A stretch of DNA of 64,000 bases, taken from positions 186,001 to 250,000 of the forward strand of contig NZ_CP029482.1 of NCBI RefSeq assembly GCF_003151075.1, given 5' to 3'. Both the position numbers and the translations under genes were made by a program. A model generated the notes under the pieces. That model saw only the letters and a list, made by a program, of their open reading frames with translations, was not told where the DNA came from and made no database searches. This DNA comes from Pseudomonas sp. 31-12 (lineage in GTDB: Bacteria; Pseudomonadota; Gammaproteobacteria; Pseudomonadales; Pseudomonadaceae). Shown here one piece after another: positions 57,059 through 64,000 of this stretch; position 1 is the stretch's first letter; every line of letters begins with the position of its first letter.

Positions 57059-58432
57059 TCAGAAGAAGCTGAGCCCCACATGGAACAGCTTTTCCACATC
57101 CCGAATATGCTTTTTATCCACAAGGAACAGAATCACATGGTCGCCCGCCGCGATCACCGTTTTGTCATGGGCAATGATCACTTCTTCATCACGAATGATT
57201 GCGCCAATCGTCGTCCCCGGCGGCAAACCGATGTTCTCGATCGCCTTGCCAATCACCTTGCTCGACTTCTCATCACCATGGGCAATCGCCTCGATGGCCT
57301 CCGCCGCGCCGCGACGCAATGAGTGCACGCTGACGATATCGCCGCGTCGCACGTGAGCCAGCAGCGTGCCGATGGTCGCCAGTTGCGGGCTGATGGCGAT
57401 GTCGATATCGCCGCCCTGGATCAAATCCACGTAAGCCGGGTTGTTGATGATCGTCATCACCTTCTTCGCGCCCAGGCGCTTGGCCAGCAGCGAAGACATG
57501 ATGTTGGCTTCGTCATCGTTGGTCAGGGCGAGGAAGATATCCGCGTCTGCAATGTTCTCTTCCATCAGCAAGTCGCGGTCGGAGGCACTGCCCTGCAACA
57601 CCACGGTGCTGTCGAGGGTGTCTGAGAGATGGCGGCAGCGGGCCGGGTTCATCTCGATGATCTTCACCTGATAACGGCTTTCAATCGCTTCGGCCAGGCG
57701 CTCACCGATCTGCCCGCCACCGGCGATGACGATGCGTTTGTAGGTTTCATCCAGGCGGCGCATTTCGCTCATCACCGCACGAATATTCGCCTTGGCGGCG
57801 ATGAAAAATACTTCGTCGTCAGCCTCGATCACCGTATCGCCCTGGGGCAAGATCGGCCGATCACGGCGGAAAATCGCGGCAACGCGGGTTTCAACGTTGG
57901 GCATGTGTTCACGCAACTGGCGCAACTGCTGGCCCACCAAAGGCCCGCCGTAGTACGCCTTGACCGCCACCAGTTGCGCTTTGCCTTCGGCGAAGTCGAT
58001 CACCTGCAACGCACCCGGATGCTGAATCAGGCGCTTGATGTAATTGGTCACAACCTGTTCCGGGCTGATCAGCACGTCCACCGGAATCGCTTCGTTATCG
58101 AACAACTCGGAGCGCGTCAGGTACGCGGCTTCGCGGACTCGGGCGATCTTGGTCGGGGTGTGGAACAGGGTGTGGGCGACCTGACAGGCGACCATGTTGG
58201 TTTCGTCGCTGTTGGTCACTGCCACCAGCATGTCGGCGTCGTCCGCGCCGGCCTGACGCAGCACGGTCGGCAACGAGCCGCGGCCCTGCACGGTGCGGAT
58301 GTCCAGGCGATCGCCGAGATCGCGCAGACGCTCGCCGTCGGTGTCGACCACAGTGATGTCGTTGGCCTCGCTGGCCAGATGTTCTGCCAGCGAACCGCCG
58401 ACCTGCCCTGCGCCGAGGATGATGATTTTCAT
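57059..58432 (-). CDS. trkA: Trk potassium transporter peripheral subunit TrkA
   Basis: A 457-residue cytoplasmic protein of two Rossmann/RCK pairs. The NAD-binding loops are [17 protein letters not shown] near the N-terminus and [16 protein letters not shown] near residue 235, each followed by a TrkA-C domain. It gates TrkH in response to NADH or ATP. The TrkH in this window lies 47 kb away in the island. It follows rsmB by 22 bp. Confidence 0.97.
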   Translation of the reverse strand: MKIIILGAGQVGGSLAEHLASEANDITVVDTDGERLRDLGDRLDIRTVQGRGSLPTVLRQAGADDADMLVAVTNSDETNMVACQVAHTLFHTPTKIARVREAAYLTRSELFDNEAIPVDVLISPEQVVTNYIKRLIQHPGALQVIDFAEGKAQLVAVKAYYGGPLVGQQLRQLREHMPNVETRVAAIFRRDRPILPQGDTVIEADDEVFFIAAKANIRAVMSEMRRLDETYKRIVIAGGGQIGERLAEAIESRYQVKIIEMNPARCRHLSDTLDSTVVLQGSASDRDLLMEENIADADIFLALTNDDEANIMSSLLAKRLGAKKVMTIINNPAYVDLIQGGDIDIAISPQLATIGTLLAHVRRGDIVSVHSLRRGAAEAIEAIAHGDEKSSKVIGKAIENIGLPPGTTIGAIIRDEEVIIAHDKTVIAAGDHVILFLVDKKHIRDVEKLFHVGLSFF

Positions 58433-58454
58433 CCAGTCACTCCCTTAAATCCGG

Positions 58455-59765
58455 TTAACCGCGCGCGGCGGCGATCTTGATCAGTTTGGCGTAGTAGAAC
58501 CCGTCGTGGCCGCCTTCCTGTGCCAGTAACTGGCGACCGTGAGGTTGTTTGAGACCGGCCGCCGTGGCGATGTCCAGCTCACGGGCGCCCGGTGTGCGAG
58601 CGAGGAAGGCTTCGATGACCTCGGTGTTCTCGGTCGGCAGCGTGGAGCAGGTGGCGTAGAGCAGAATCCCGCCGACTTCCAGCGTTATCCACATGGCATC
58701 GAGTAATTCGCCTTGCAGCACCGCGAGCGCGGCGATGTCGTCGGGTTGGCGAGTCAGCTTGATGTCCGGGTGACGACGGATCACGCCAGTGGCCGAACAT
58801 GGCGCATCCAGCAGGATGCGCTGGAACGGTTTGCCGTCCCACCAGGTCGTGGTGTCGCGGCCGTCGGCGGCAATCAGTTCGGCGCTCAGGCCCAGGCGTG
58901 CGAGGTTCTCACGCACGCGCACCAGGCGCTTGGCTTCCAGATCCACCGCCACGACGCCCGCCAGTTTTGGCTCGGCTTCGAGGATGTGGCAGGTCTTGCC
59001 GCCCGGGGCGCAGCAGGCGTCCAGTACACGTTGGCCCGGCGCCAGGTCGAGCAGGTCGGCGGCCAGTTGCGCCGCCTCGTCTTGCACGCTGATCCAGCCT
59101 TCGGTGAAGCCCGGCAGGCTGCGCACGTCAGCGGCGGCTTCGAGGATGATGCCGTCCTGACTGTAAACACACGGCGTGGCGGCGATGCCGGCCTCCGTCA
59201 GCAACCCAAGGTAGGCGTCGCGAGTGTGATGGCGGCGGTTGACCCGCAGTATCATCGGCGGATGCGCATTGTTCGCTGTGCAAATGGCTTCCCACTGCTC
59301 AGGCCAGAACGCCTTGAGGGATTTTTGCAGCCAGCGCGGATGCGCGGTGCGCACCACCGGATCGTGTTCCAGCTCGGCCAGCAGTGCTTCGCTTTCCCGT
59401 TGGGCGCGGCGCAACACGGCGTTGAGCAAGGCCTTGGCCCAGGGCTTTTTCAGCTTGTCGGCGCAACCAACGGTTTCGCCAATGGCGGCGTGGGCCGGGA
59501 CGCGGGTGTAGAGCAGTTGATAAAGACCGACCAGCAACAGCGCCTCGACATCGGCGTCCGCTGCCTTGAAAGGCTTTTGCAGCAACTTGGCCGCCAGCGC
59601 CGACAAACGTGGCTGCCAGCGCGCGGTGCCAAACGCCAGATCCTGAGTGAAGCCGCGATCGCGGTCTTCAACCTTGTCCATTTGTGTCGGCAAAGAACTG
59701 TTGAGTGAGGCTTTTCCGTTAAGAACGGCGGCGAGTGCCTTGGCGGCGGCAAGACGTGGATTCAT
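58455..59765 (-). CDS. rsmB: 16S rRNA (cytosine967-C5)-methyltransferase
   Basis: A 436-residue enzyme with an N-terminal NusB-like RNA-binding domain and a C-terminal AdoMet domain ([16 protein letters not shown]). The catalytic Cys is in [11 protein letters not shown] and the second Cys in LYATCST. It methylates C967 of 16S rRNA. Its start overlaps the fmt stop by four bases. Also called sun. Confidence 0.97.
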   Translation of the reverse strand: MNPRLAAAKALAAVLNGKASLNSSLPTQMDKVEDRDRGFTQDLAFGTARWQPRLSALAAKLLQKPFKAADADVEALLLVGLYQLLYTRVPAHAAIGETVGCADKLKKPWAKALLNAVLRRAQRESEALLAELEHDPVVRTAHPRWLQKSLKAFWPEQWEAICTANNAHPPMILRVNRRHHTRDAYLGLLTEAGIAATPCVYSQDGIILEAAADVRSLPGFTEGWISVQDEAAQLAADLLDLAPGQRVLDACCAPGGKTCHILEAEPKLAGVVAVDLEAKRLVRVRENLARLGLSAELIAADGRDTTTWWDGKPFQRILLDAPCSATGVIRRHPDIKLTRQPDDIAALAVLQGELLDAMWITLEVGGILLYATCSTLPTENTEVIEAFLARTPGARELDIATAAGLKQPHGRQLLAQEGGHDGFYYAKLIKIAAARG

Positions 59766-60721
59766 TGAGCGTCCGCCGCTTGACCGAGCACTGTGCCGAC
59801 GGCGAATTTCTCACGACGGCTGTTGAACAAGTCGCTGAAGTTCAGCGCCTTGCCACCGGGCAATTGCAGACGGGTCAGGCACAGGGCCTGCTCACCGCAA
59901 GCGACGATCAAACCGTCCTTGCTGGCGCTGAGGATTTGCCCAGGTGCGCCCTGCCCTTCGGCGAGGCTCGCGGCCAGCACTTTCAGCGCTTCGCCGTTCA
60001 GCGTGCTGTGGGTGATCGGCCACGGGTTGAAGGCGCGGACCAGGCGTTCCAGCTCAATCGCCGGACGGCTCCAGTCGATGCGCGCTTCGTCCTTGTTCAA
60101 TTTGTGAGCATACGTGGCGAGGCTGTCGTCCTGAACTTCGCCTTCCAATGTGCCGGCGGCGAGGCCGGCAATTGCCTGAATGACAGCCGGTGGACCCATT
60201 TCGGCGAGGCGGTCGTGGAGGCTGCCGCCGGTGTCTTCGGCGGTGACTGGTGTGGTGACTTTCAGCAGCATCGGCCCGGTATCCAGGCCCAGTTCCATGC
60301 GCATCACCGTCACGCCGCTTTCGCTGTCGCCTGCTTCGACGGCACGCTGGATCGGCGCCGCACCGCGCCAGCGTGGCAGCAACGAGGCGTGGCTGTTGAT
60401 GCAGCCCAGGCGTGGAATATCCAGCACCGCTTGCGGCAGGATCAGGCCGTAGGCGACCACCACCAGCAAATCCGGCTTGAGTGCGGCCATTTCAGCCTGA
60501 GCGTCTTCGTTGCGCAGGGTCGGCGGCTGCAACACCGGGATGTTGTTTTCCAGCGCGAGTTGCTTGACCGGGCTCGGCATCAGCTTTTGCCCACGGCCCG
60601 CCGGACGGTCCGGCTGGGTGTAGACCGCGACGATCTCGTAAGGGCTGGCGAGCAGGGCCTTGAGGTGTTCGGCGGCGAATTCCGGGGTGCCGGCAAAGAC
60701 GATGCGCAGTGGCTCAGTCAT
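59762..60721 (-). CDS. fmt: Methionyl-tRNA formyltransferase
   Basis: A 319-residue enzyme that formylates initiator Met-tRNA. The N-terminal domain carries [20 protein letters not shown] with the catalytic Asn and His, and a C-terminal OB-fold binds tRNA. I start at ATG 60721 ([12 protein letters not shown]). It is separated from def by a hairpin terminator. Confidence 0.97.
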   Translation of the reverse strand: MTEPLRIVFAGTPEFAAEHLKALLASPYEIVAVYTQPDRPAGRGQKLMPSPVKQLALENNIPVLQPPTLRNEDAQAEMAALKPDLLVVVAYGLILPQAVLDIPRLGCINSHASLLPRWRGAAPIQRAVEAGDSESGVTVMRMELGLDTGPMLLKVTTPVTAEDTGGSLHDRLAEMGPPAVIQAIAGLAAGTLEGEVQDDSLATYAHKLNKDEARIDWSRPAIELERLVRAFNPWPITHSTLNGEALKVLAASLAEGQGAPGQILSASKDGLIVACGEQALCLTRLQLPGGKALNFSDLFNSRREKFAVGTVLGQAADAQ

Positions 60722-60742
60722 GGGAGCAATCTCTGAAAAGAA

Positions 60743-60766
60743 AAAGGCTTGCCGCAGCAAGCCTTT
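60743..60766 (-). terminator. Terminator or attenuator between def and fmt
   Basis: On the minus strand AAAGGCTTGC, four bases, GCAAGCCTTT, then TTCTTTTC. It lies 13 bases after the def stop codon and 22 bases before the fmt start. If it works fully, fmt needs another promoter. Confidence 0.7.
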
Positions 60767-60778
60767 GAAAGAAGGGCA

Positions 60779-61285
60779 TCAAGCGTTCTGGCGATGGAGC
60801 TTTTCCAGTTTCTTCTTGATTCGGTCGCGTTTGAGGTTCGACAGGTAGTCGACGAACAATTTGCCATTGAGGTGGTCGCATTCGTGCTGGATGCACACGG
60901 CGAGCAGGCCTTCGGCGATCAGTTCGTAAGGCTTGCCGTCGCGGTCCAGGGCCTTGACCTTGACCTTCTGCGGGCGATCGACGTTTTCGTAGAAGCCCGG
61001 CACCGAGAGGCAGCCTTCCTGGTATTGCTCCATCTCGTCGGTCAGCGATTCGAACTCGGGGTTGATGAACACCCGCGGTTCGCTGCGGTCTTCGGAGAGG
61101 TCCATCACGACGATACGTTTGTGCACGTTGACCTGGGTCGCGGCGAGGCCGATGCCTGGCGCTTCATACATTGTTTCAAACATGTCATCGACCAACTGAC
61201 GCACTTCGTCGTCCACTACGGCCACAGGTTTGGCGATAGTGCGCAGGCGCGAGTCGGGAAATTCGAGGATGTCTAAAATGGCCAT
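60779..61285 (-). CDS. def: Peptide deformylase
   Basis: A 168-residue metalloenzyme that removes the N-formyl group from new proteins. The three motifs are all present: [17 protein letters not shown] and HECDH (iron ligands Cys and two His). I start at ATG 61285 ([11 protein letters not shown]); the upstream open frame runs into the divergent promoter region. It diverges from the LysM gene. Confidence 0.98.
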   Translation of the reverse strand: MAILDILEFPDSRLRTIAKPVAVVDDEVRQLVDDMFETMYEAPGIGLAATQVNVHKRIVVMDLSEDRSEPRVFINPEFESLTDEMEQYQEGCLSVPGFYENVDRPQKVKVKALDRDGKPYELIAEGLLAVCIQHECDHLNGKLFVDYLSNLKRDRIKKKLEKLHRQNA

Positions 61286-61455
61286 AAGCTTAATTGCTGC
61301 ACGTGTGAGGTAAAGTCGGGTCGATGGCCTGGCAGGTCCGAAGATGCAGGCTACCGTTGTGAAGCGTAGCTCCTTTTCTTTTATCAAAGAGTCAGGAGCG
61401 AGCCACGAGGGCTCTGGCGTTTCACGCGAACGCACATAATAAAGGGATTCACCGC

Positions 61456-62481
61456 ATGAGGAAATCACTACTCGCCTTGCTCCTTCTGGCCTCGGCCGGT
61501 TTGGCGCACGGGCAAGTGCAACTCAAGGAAGGTTTTCCACAGCAATACACAGTGGTGGCGGGTGACACACTCTGGGACATTTCGGGAAAATTCCTCCGGG
61601 AGCCGTGGAAGTGGCCGGAGTTGTGGCAAGCCAATCCACAGATTGAAAACCCCAATCTCATCTACCCTGGCGACTCGCTGTCGCTGGTCTATGTCAACGG
61701 CCAACCGCGTCTGACCCTCAATCGCGGGGCTTCGCGCGGCACCATCAAGCTCTCGCCACGGGTGCGCAGTTCGCCGGTGGCTGATGCGATCCCGAGCATT
61801 CCGCTGCAATCGATCAACAGCTTTCTGCTGAGCAACCGCATCGTCGACAAGGTCGAGGACTTCGACAAGGCGCCTTACATCGTCGCCGGCGATGCCGAAC
61901 GCGTGCTCAGCGGCACCGGGGACCGCATCTTCGCCCGTGGCCATTTCGACCCGAACCAGCCGGTGTACGGCATCTTCCGTCAGGGCAAGGTCTACACCGA
62001 TCCCGAGAGCAAGGAGTTTCTGGGGATCAACGCCGATGACATCGGCGGAGGCGAGATCGTGGCCACCGAAGGCGACGTCGCCACCTTGGCACTGCAACGC
62101 ACCACTCAGGAAGTGCGTCTCGGCGACCGTTTGTTCAGCGGTGAAGAGCGCTCCATCAACTCGACCTTCATGCCCAGTGCGCCAAAAACCCAGATCAATG
62201 GCTTGATCATCGATGTGCCGCGTGGGGTTACCCAGATTGGCGCGCTGGATGTGGTCACGCTGAACAAGGGGCAACGCGATGGCCTGGCCGAAGGCAACGT
62301 GTTGGTGGTGATGAAAACCGGTGAAACAGTGCGCGACCGGATTACCGGTCAGCCGCTGAAAATCCCCGATGAACGTGCCGGTCTGCTGATGGTTTTCCGC
62401 ACCTACGACAAGCTCAGTTACGGGCTGGTCCTGAACGCATCGCGCTCGCTGGCGGTGATGGACAAGGTGCAAAATCCGTAA
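61456..62481 (+). CDS. LysM-domain peptidoglycan-binding protein
   Basis: A 341-residue exported protein. Residues 1-19 are a signal peptide ([13 protein letters not shown]), then a LysM domain ([34 protein letters not shown]) that binds peptidoglycan, and about 250 residues of uncharacterised beta-rich sequence. Pseudomonas carry this gene upstream of dprA. The role may be envelope maintenance. ATG 61456 follows AAAGGGA. Confidence 0.9.
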   Translation: MRKSLLALLLLASAGLAHGQVQLKEGFPQQYTVVAGDTLWDISGKFLREPWKWPELWQANPQIENPNLIYPGDSLSLVYVNGQPRLTLNRGASRGTIKLSPRVRSSPVADAIPSIPLQSINSFLLSNRIVDKVEDFDKAPYIVAGDAERVLSGTGDRIFARGHFDPNQPVYGIFRQGKVYTDPESKEFLGINADDIGGGEIVATEGDVATLALQRTTQEVRLGDRLFSGEERSINSTFMPSAPKTQINGLIIDVPRGVTQIGALDVVTLNKGQRDGLAEGNVLVVMKTGETVRDRITGQPLKIPDERAGLLMVFRTYDKLSYGLVLNASRSLAVMDKVQNP

Positions 62482-62560
62482 GCCTGCTCCACAAGTTACC
62501 AACAGAGTTATCCACAGCTTATTCCCGTTTGAACGGGCTCATAACGATCAAGGATGATCC

Positions 62561-63664
62561 ATGTCGCTGTCTGCCGTCACACCGGTTTCCCCTGCGGAAC
62601 TGGAAGCTCGTTTACGTCTGCATCGCTTGCCGGAACTCGGCCCGGCGCGTTTCAAGAAATTGCTCGAAGCCTTCGGCTCGGCGTCCAAAGCCATCAGCGC
62701 GCCCGCCAGCGCCTGGCGTTCGCTGGGCCTGCCGCTGGCGTGCGCCGAAGCCCGGCGCGCCAATGAAGTGCGCGATGGCGCGGCCCACGCATTGGCCTGG
62801 CTAGAGCGTCCGGGCCAGCATTTACTGATGTGGGACCAGCCTGACTATCCGGCGCTGCTGGCGGAAATCAGCGATGCGCCGCCGCTGTTATTCGTGGCAG
62901 GCGATCCGGGTATCCTGGAAAAACCGCAATTGGCGATGGTCGGCAGTCGTCGCGCTTCGCGACCGGGCATGGACACCGCAGCGGCGTTTTCGCGCAGCCT
63001 GGCCAGCGCCGGTTTCGTCATCACCAGCGGTCTGGCGTTGGGCATCGATGCGGCCGCGCATCAAGCCGCCCTGGACGTGGGCGGGCGAACGGTCGGGGTA
63101 CTTGGCACGGGACTTGAAAAGTTTTATCCACAGCGAAATCGGCGGCTGGCCGACGCCATGATCGCGTCGGGCAGCGCGGTGCTTTCCGAGTTCCCGCTGG
63201 ACGCCGGCCCCAGCGCTGGCAACTTCCCTCGGCGCAACCGGATCATCAGCGGTTTATCCCTCGGTGTGTTGGTGGTCGAAGCGAGTGTCGCCAGCGGCTC
63301 ATTGATCACAGCGAGGCTGGCGGCGGAGCAAGGACGCGAGGTGTACGCGATTCCTGGGTCGATCCATCACCCTGGGGCCAAGGGGTGTCATCAATTGATC
63401 CGCGACGGGGCGATGCTGGTGGAAACCATCGAGCATATCCTCGAAGCGTTGCGCGGCTGGCAACGGCTGCCGTTATCCACAGAGACCCTGCAAACGCCCA
63501 CGCATCCGCTGCTCCTGTTGCTTCACGCCGCGCCCCACACCAGCGAAGCGTTGTCGGTCAGCAGTGGCTGGGCCTTGTCTAAAGTGCTGGCAGCGCTGAC
63601 CGAACTGGAAATGGATGGCCAGGCCGTGTGCGAAAGCGGGCGCTGGTTTGCGCGGGTGAGCTAG
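62561..63664 (+). CDS. dprA: DNA processing protein DprA
   Basis: A 367-residue protein that protects incoming single-stranded DNA and loads RecA. N-terminal helix-hairpin region, central Rossmann fold (AMVGSRRASRPGMDTA, ITSGLALGIDAAAHQAAL, VLGTGLEKFYPQRNRRLAD) and a C-terminal winged helix. The start ATG follows AAGGATG. Two perfect DnaA boxes lie inside it. Confidence 0.97.
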   Translation: MSLSAVTPVSPAELEARLRLHRLPELGPARFKKLLEAFGSASKAISAPASAWRSLGLPLACAEARRANEVRDGAAHALAWLERPGQHLLMWDQPDYPALLAEISDAPPLLFVAGDPGILEKPQLAMVGSRRASRPGMDTAAAFSRSLASAGFVITSGLALGIDAAAHQAALDVGGRTVGVLGTGLEKFYPQRNRRLADAMIASGSAVLSEFPLDAGPSAGNFPRRNRIISGLSLGVLVVEASVASGSLITARLAAEQGREVYAIPGSIHHPGAKGCHQLIRDGAMLVETIEHILEALRGWQRLPLSTETLQTPTHPLLLLLHAAPHTSEALSVSSGWALSKVLAALTELEMDGQAVCESGRWFARVS

Positions 63665-63718
63665 GTTTTATAGGGAAGATCGGTAAACTGCGCAGAGCCT
63701 TATTCCGGAGAGTTTTTC

Positions 63719-64000
63719 ATGGTCAACAGTTGGCGTGTGCAACAAGCCGCACAAGCCGTTCGCGCAGGGGCAGTGATTGCCTACCCAACCGAAGCGGTCT
63801 GGGGGCTGGGTTGCGATCCGTGGGACGAAGAGGCGGTGTATCGTCTGTTGGCGATCAAGGGCCGGTCTGCGGAAAAGGGCCTGATTCTGGTCGCAGACAA
63901 CATTCGTCAGTTCGACTTCCTGTTCGAAGACTTCCCGGAACTGTGGATGGATCGCATGGCCAGCACCTGGCCAGGACCTAATACCTGGCTGGTGCCGCAT
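63719..64000 (+). CDS. tsaC: L-threonylcarbamoyladenylate synthase TsaC, N-terminal part (cut by window edge)
   Basis: The first 94 residues of a YrdC-fold protein: [20 protein letters not shown] and [16 protein letters not shown] are the family signature, including the Lys and Arg of the active site. The enzyme makes threonylcarbamoyl-AMP for t6A37 of tRNA. ATG 63719 follows CCGGAGAG. The gene runs out of the window. Confidence 0.95.
   Translation, partial: MVNSWRVQQAAQAVRAGAVIAYPTEAVWGLGCDPWDEEAVYRLLAIKGRSAEKGLILVADNIRQFDFLFEDFPELWMDRMASTWPGPNTWLVPH

Noticed and set aside
61418..61435. A third parS-like site (GTTTCACGCGAAC)
   Set aside because: Several differences from the palindrome, including the central CACGTG.

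Overview
This window is the replication-origin region of a Pseudomonas chromosome, most likely of the fluorescens/putida type. The order rpmH-dnaA-dnaN-recF-gyrB, with rnpA-yidD-yidC-mnmE, mnmG-rsmG-parA-parB, the atp operon and glmU-glmR-glmS on the other side, is the conserved Pseudomonas layout, and the proteins read as close Pseudomonas homologues. The species cannot be fixed from sequence alone.

Three regions are visible. (1) 1-1256 is chromosomal: the start of a glutathione S-transferase gene and a LysR regulator. (2) About 1263-22917 is an accessory island lying exactly in the attTn7 site behind glmS. On the glmS side it ends in a motif matching the right end of Tn7, 23 bp after the glmS stop codon. 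AGTGTT occurs at both boundaries, and a strong terminator facing the right way for glmS is stranded on the far side, 21.7 kb away. The island has no recognisable tns genes. Its cargo is mostly ion homeostasis, envelope and uptake: a P2-type cation ATPase with a universal stress protein (behind an Anr-like box), an LTA-synthase-like membrane transferase, NhaA, TrkH, a TAXI-type TRAP transporter with a DUF1850 protein, a DctPQM TRAP transporter, a second universal stress protein, TerC, and an NfeD/slipin pair whose slipin has lost its core in frame. Short repeats that look like IS ends flank the USP/TerC part. (3) 22931-64000 is core genome.

Core, left to right: glmS, glmR and glmU (cell-wall amino sugars), then atpIBEFHAGDC on the minus strand; parAB, rsmG and mnmG; an origin-like intergenic region; mnmE, yidC, yidD, rnpA and rpmH on the minus strand; oriC; then dnaA, dnaN, recF and gyrB on the plus strand, with two parS sites in recF. 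Next come the minus-strand glyQ-glyS-gmhB-plsC group, plus-strand tag, an LpxL-type acyltransferase and a PilZ protein, a small TPR gene, and the minus-strand def/fmt/rsmB/trkA group divergent from a LysM protein, dprA and tsaC (cut by the window edge).

Notable structure: the mnmG-mnmE intergenic region is a diverged copy of the rpmH-dnaA oriC. Perfect DnaA boxes are very frequent in the core (28 by eye) and absent from the island. The island TrkH would depend on the core TrkA at 57-58 kb. No rRNA, tRNA or CRISPR array was seen.
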